NCBI RefSeq assembly: GCF_022201045.2 | Contig: NC_068564.1 | Span: 31,773,001 to 31,837,000 of the forward strand | Source: Citrus sinensis | Lineage: Eukaryota; Streptophyta; Magnoliopsida; Sapindales; Rutaceae | Length of the DNA stretch: 64,000 nt | Direction: 5' to 3' | Shown: piece by piece, positions 61,901-64,000 of the stretch | Layout: every line of letters starts with the position of its first letter | How positions within the stretch are numbered: position 1 is the stretch's first letter | Notes under the pieces: model-generated | What the model saw: only the letters and a program-made list of their open reading frames with translations | What the model was told of the DNA's origin: nothing | Database searches by the model: none | Translations under genes and position numbers: made by a program

Positions 61901-63159
61901 CAATTTTACAAAAAAGACTATTGTAAATTTTCACTTTAGACTTTACAAGCTGCCTTTTTTTCTATGATAGGTACACTCAATATTTTAGATTTTAATTTGC
62001 ACGCATGACAAACATGACGCATCCTCTTTTGGTTAATAAAGAAATGACATGTCGTTCTTATGGTTATAGTAAAGTTGACATGTCGTTCACGATATTCCTA
62101 TAAACAACTAGTGTGACCAGTATGCGCCAGCGCATAGTATTTACAACCCGTTGTTTAAATATTAATCTAAAACGACATGTCATTTGCTTCATTAGCTCTG
62201 GATGATGAGATAATGGATTATTTCACTTGAAGACGACATGTCATCTACAGTGCTAAATTCCACTTGAATTTAATGATACTGAGAGATCGCTTGTTTTTTA
62301 ACAATTAAATAAGATTAAAAAAACTATTTCAATTATTCCTATGTTTTTACATGTTTGTTTTATAAAGCACTAAAAATAAATTTTTTCGTGTATTTGGGTA
62401 AAACTAAGAAAAAAACTTTAATTTAAAAATCACGCTTAAAGATGAATTCATACTTCGTTGATATATGTTGATGGAGAGACTATTTACAAAAGTAAATTTA
62501 GAAAATTGAAAGACCCCGAGCTAACCCAAAATAATATCAAAGGTAGCCCATCTATTTGTAAATGTTCTTTCTTTTCTTTTTTTTTTTAAACCATACTTGG
62601 CAAAAAATTTAAAAAAATGCCGTTAACTTTTTTTTTAAAAAAATAGCCATTGTAAAATTTCACTTTAGATTCTAATTTGCACGTAGGACACACAGATGAC
62701 ACGTCGTTTATTAGTTTGTTAGGGAATGACATGTTGTTCCTGTGATTCTCGTGAAGCCAACATACCATGCCCTTTATTCTTACCAATGACAAGTGCAAAT
62801 AATATGCACGTACTATTTATGACTCATCATGTAGAGTTTGAGAAAAAATGGCACGCCATTTATTTCAGAAACAGGTAGACGACAAATCATCTTTAAGTTT
62901 CACTTTGAAACCATCTATACTGCTGAATTCCATGTGAATTTAACGAGAGTTAGGAATCATTTTTTTTAAACAACTAATTAGGGTAAAAAAAAAAACATTT
63001 CAATTATTCATATATTTTTACATGATTGTTTTTTCCAGCATCGAAAAATAAGTTATTTGTATGTTGGGATAAAACTAAGGAAAAAAAACTTTAATTTGAA
63101 AAACATGCTTAAATATGAATCCAAACTATGTTGATATGTGTTTTGTTTGGGAGAGATAC
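58975..63159. repeat. Diverged tandem array, four units and a partial fifth (about 0.67-0.9 kb each)
   Basis: Each unit begins near a GAATTCCAC-type word followed by AATTTAACGAGAGTAAG and a TTTGTTTTTT tract: near 58998, 59903, 61512, 62261 and 62930. Each then carries, in the same order, ATTATTC-TACATTTTTACATG-TTTGTTTTC, AATAAGTTATTTG, GGATAAA, GAATTCATAC, GATAAAGAGACCA, GAAAGAC, GAGTTAAGCCAAAATAATAT and ACATGACATGT-type words. Units differ at many positions and by indels, so the array is old. No ORF is shared by the units. The second unit is interrupted by an insertion (59933-60622), and the fifth is cut by an LTR at 63160. Confidence 0.8.
59933..60622. mobile_element. Insertion inside the tandem array, MITE-like
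   Basis: Compared with the other units, this one is about 700 bases too long, starting right after GAGAGTAAG. The extra DNA begins GGGGCTGTTTGTTTTTTTT and ends AAAAAAAAAAGGCCAC, which are weak inverted repeats, and the unit resumes with ATAAGAGATTGTTTG. The short TAAG shared on both sides may be the remains of a target duplication. AT-rich and non-coding; class uncertain. Confidence 0.5.
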
Positions 63160-63319
63160 TGTTTGGGATAAATATGTCGACGAGACCAGGAATGACGAGC
63201 AGATATCTGATGGCAGAGTTCTGCGAACCGGTGTGTTCCGTAAAAGCCTGGTGCGCGGAGGAACAGGAGCAGAAATATCCTGCTCGTCCACAATGTTGTC
63301 ATCCGCGAGGCCAATTCCC

Positions 63320-63326
63320 TATAAAA
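63320..63326 (+). promoter_or_regulatory. TATA box within the LTR
   Basis: TATAAAA in the context CCAATTCCCTATAAAAGG, with a CCAAT word 9 bases upstream. It is placed as expected for the U3/R border of the proposed LTR, giving a start near 63350. Confidence 0.5.
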
Positions 63327-63418
63327 GGTATACGGCCATTCCGGCTAGAGGTCGATAGGCGAGGAGACCCGGTCGACGGCAGTTGGCAAGACATGCTCTC
63401 CAGCCCGAGAATCTAGGC

Positions 63419-63636
63419 ACGACATCCACGCTTTCTCCTGGGCCGTGGCGTAACACGCAAGATCTCACAGAACCACGACAGCCACGCTTTCCCCTGAACC
63501 GTGGCGTAACACGCAAGGTCTCACAGAACCACGACAGCCACGTTTTCCCCTGAACCGTGGCGTAACACGCAAGATCTCACAGAACCACGACAGCCACGCT
63601 TTCCCCTGAATCATGGCGTAACACGCAAGATCCCCC
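63419..63636 (+). repeat. 56-bp tandem repeat, about 3.9 copies
   Basis: Units start at 63419, 63475, 63531 and 63587, each beginning ACGACA(G/T)CCACG and including GTGGCGTAACACGCAAG and CTCACAGAACC. Only a few changes separate the units, so the array is recent compared with the surrounding tandem array. It lies just downstream of the LTR TATA box. Confidence 0.95.
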
Positions 63637-64000
63637 GTTTGCCCATAATGCAGCAGTCAGAGCCCCAGACCGTCTCGAAAAAAGCGGAAAACTGGGATTC
63701 AGAGGAAGCCTATAAAAAGGTAGCCAACGAAGGTAAAAGGGTTAGCATTTTTGAGATAAAAGAAAAAAACCACGAAAAAACCATAAGACTTGTGGCAAGC
63801 GTTCCCCGAACCTTGATATCTGACTTGAGCGTCGGAGGGTTTACGCCGGGAGAACAACCGGCGTACTCTGACTTGTCTGTGTGTGCAGGGATATCTGGAG
63901 AAGAAGCATTACTAGGAGACCTCCTGGTCGTGGGGAAGTTGATCGAACAGAGATCCTGGTCGTAGAACGAGGAGAACCGGAATCTCGCATCAACATGTTT

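Larger units (their letters stand above)
63160..63995 (+). mobile_element. Probable LTR of a Ty3/gypsy-type retrotransposon (cut by the window end)
   Basis: The tandem array sequence stops after GAGAGATAC and unrelated, GC-richer DNA starts with TGTTTGGGATAAATATG. It ends TCGCATCAACA followed by TGTTT at the last base. TG...CA ends, a CCAAT/TATAAAA promoter 160 bases in, and the ending before TGTTT, where gypsy elements often continue into a tRNA primer site, all fit an LTR of about 836 bases. The 108-codon frame at 63639-63965 lies inside it and is probably not a gene. A solo LTR cannot be told from a full element because the window ends here. Confidence 0.55.

Noticed and set aside
63639-63965. 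108-codon frame near the right end
   Set aside because: It lies inside the proposed LTR, downstream of its TATA box and tandem repeats, and matches no known domain; the borders fit non-coding LTR sequence better.

Overview
This is a window of plant nuclear DNA from a eudicot. The genes have many short GT-AG introns and the spaces between them are AT-rich and full of microsatellites and small DNA transposons. The proteins are plant-type: CIA2, the PHD-homeodomain protein HAT3.1, GIP1/MOZART1, a TPR-bearing Oxa1 protein and a PICALM/AP180 adaptor. The gene style and protein similarity suggest Citrus or a relative, but that is an inference from memory and was not tested. I see no bacterial, plasmid, organelle or phage features and no CRISPR array. 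Exons were joined by hand, using reading phase, GT-AG borders and family conservation.

Layout, left to right. 740-3384 (-): CIA2-like CCT-domain regulator, 3 coding exons. 7909-8130 (-): GIP1/MZT1, a gamma-tubulin complex microprotein. 9908-11363 (+): TAD2, a tRNA wobble adenosine deaminase subunit, 7 exons. 12150-20074 (-): mitochondrial OXA2-type insertase with a C-terminal TPR region, 14 exons. 22943-26170 (+): PHD-finger protein, 6 exons. 27118-31666 (-): HAT3.1, PHD plus homeodomain, 10 exons. 38395-38664 (-): 89-residue mitochondrial Fb15-type protein, probably an ATP synthase membrane subunit. 40631-45657 (-): PICALM1-like ANTH clathrin adaptor, 15 exons. 50662-51717 (+): unnamed, probably mitochondrial 165-residue protein. 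55667-58685 (+): 306-residue membrane protein that looks like a HERP relative without the ubiquitin-like domain. From about 58975 to the end there are only repeats: a diverged 0.67-0.9 kb tandem array of four units plus a partial fifth, cut at 63160 by an LTR with its own 56-bp tandem array.

The genes do not form an operon or one pathway. They are independently promoted housekeeping and regulatory genes. Several serve organelles: CIA2 for plastid import, and OXA2, the Fb15-type protein and the 165-residue protein for mitochondria. Telo-box motifs (AAACCCTAA) lie just upstream of the OXA2 and Fb15-type start codons.

Mobile DNA is well resolved in places. There are three hAT-type MITEs with TIRs and 8-bp target duplications (two of one family), one Tourist-like MITE with TTA duplications, one element with an 11-bp duplication, and the tail of a LINE RNase H domain. 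I did not find a convincing new multigene system. The most interesting leads are the HERP-like protein with an unfolded-protein-response-type motif upstream, and the 4.2-kb tandem array.
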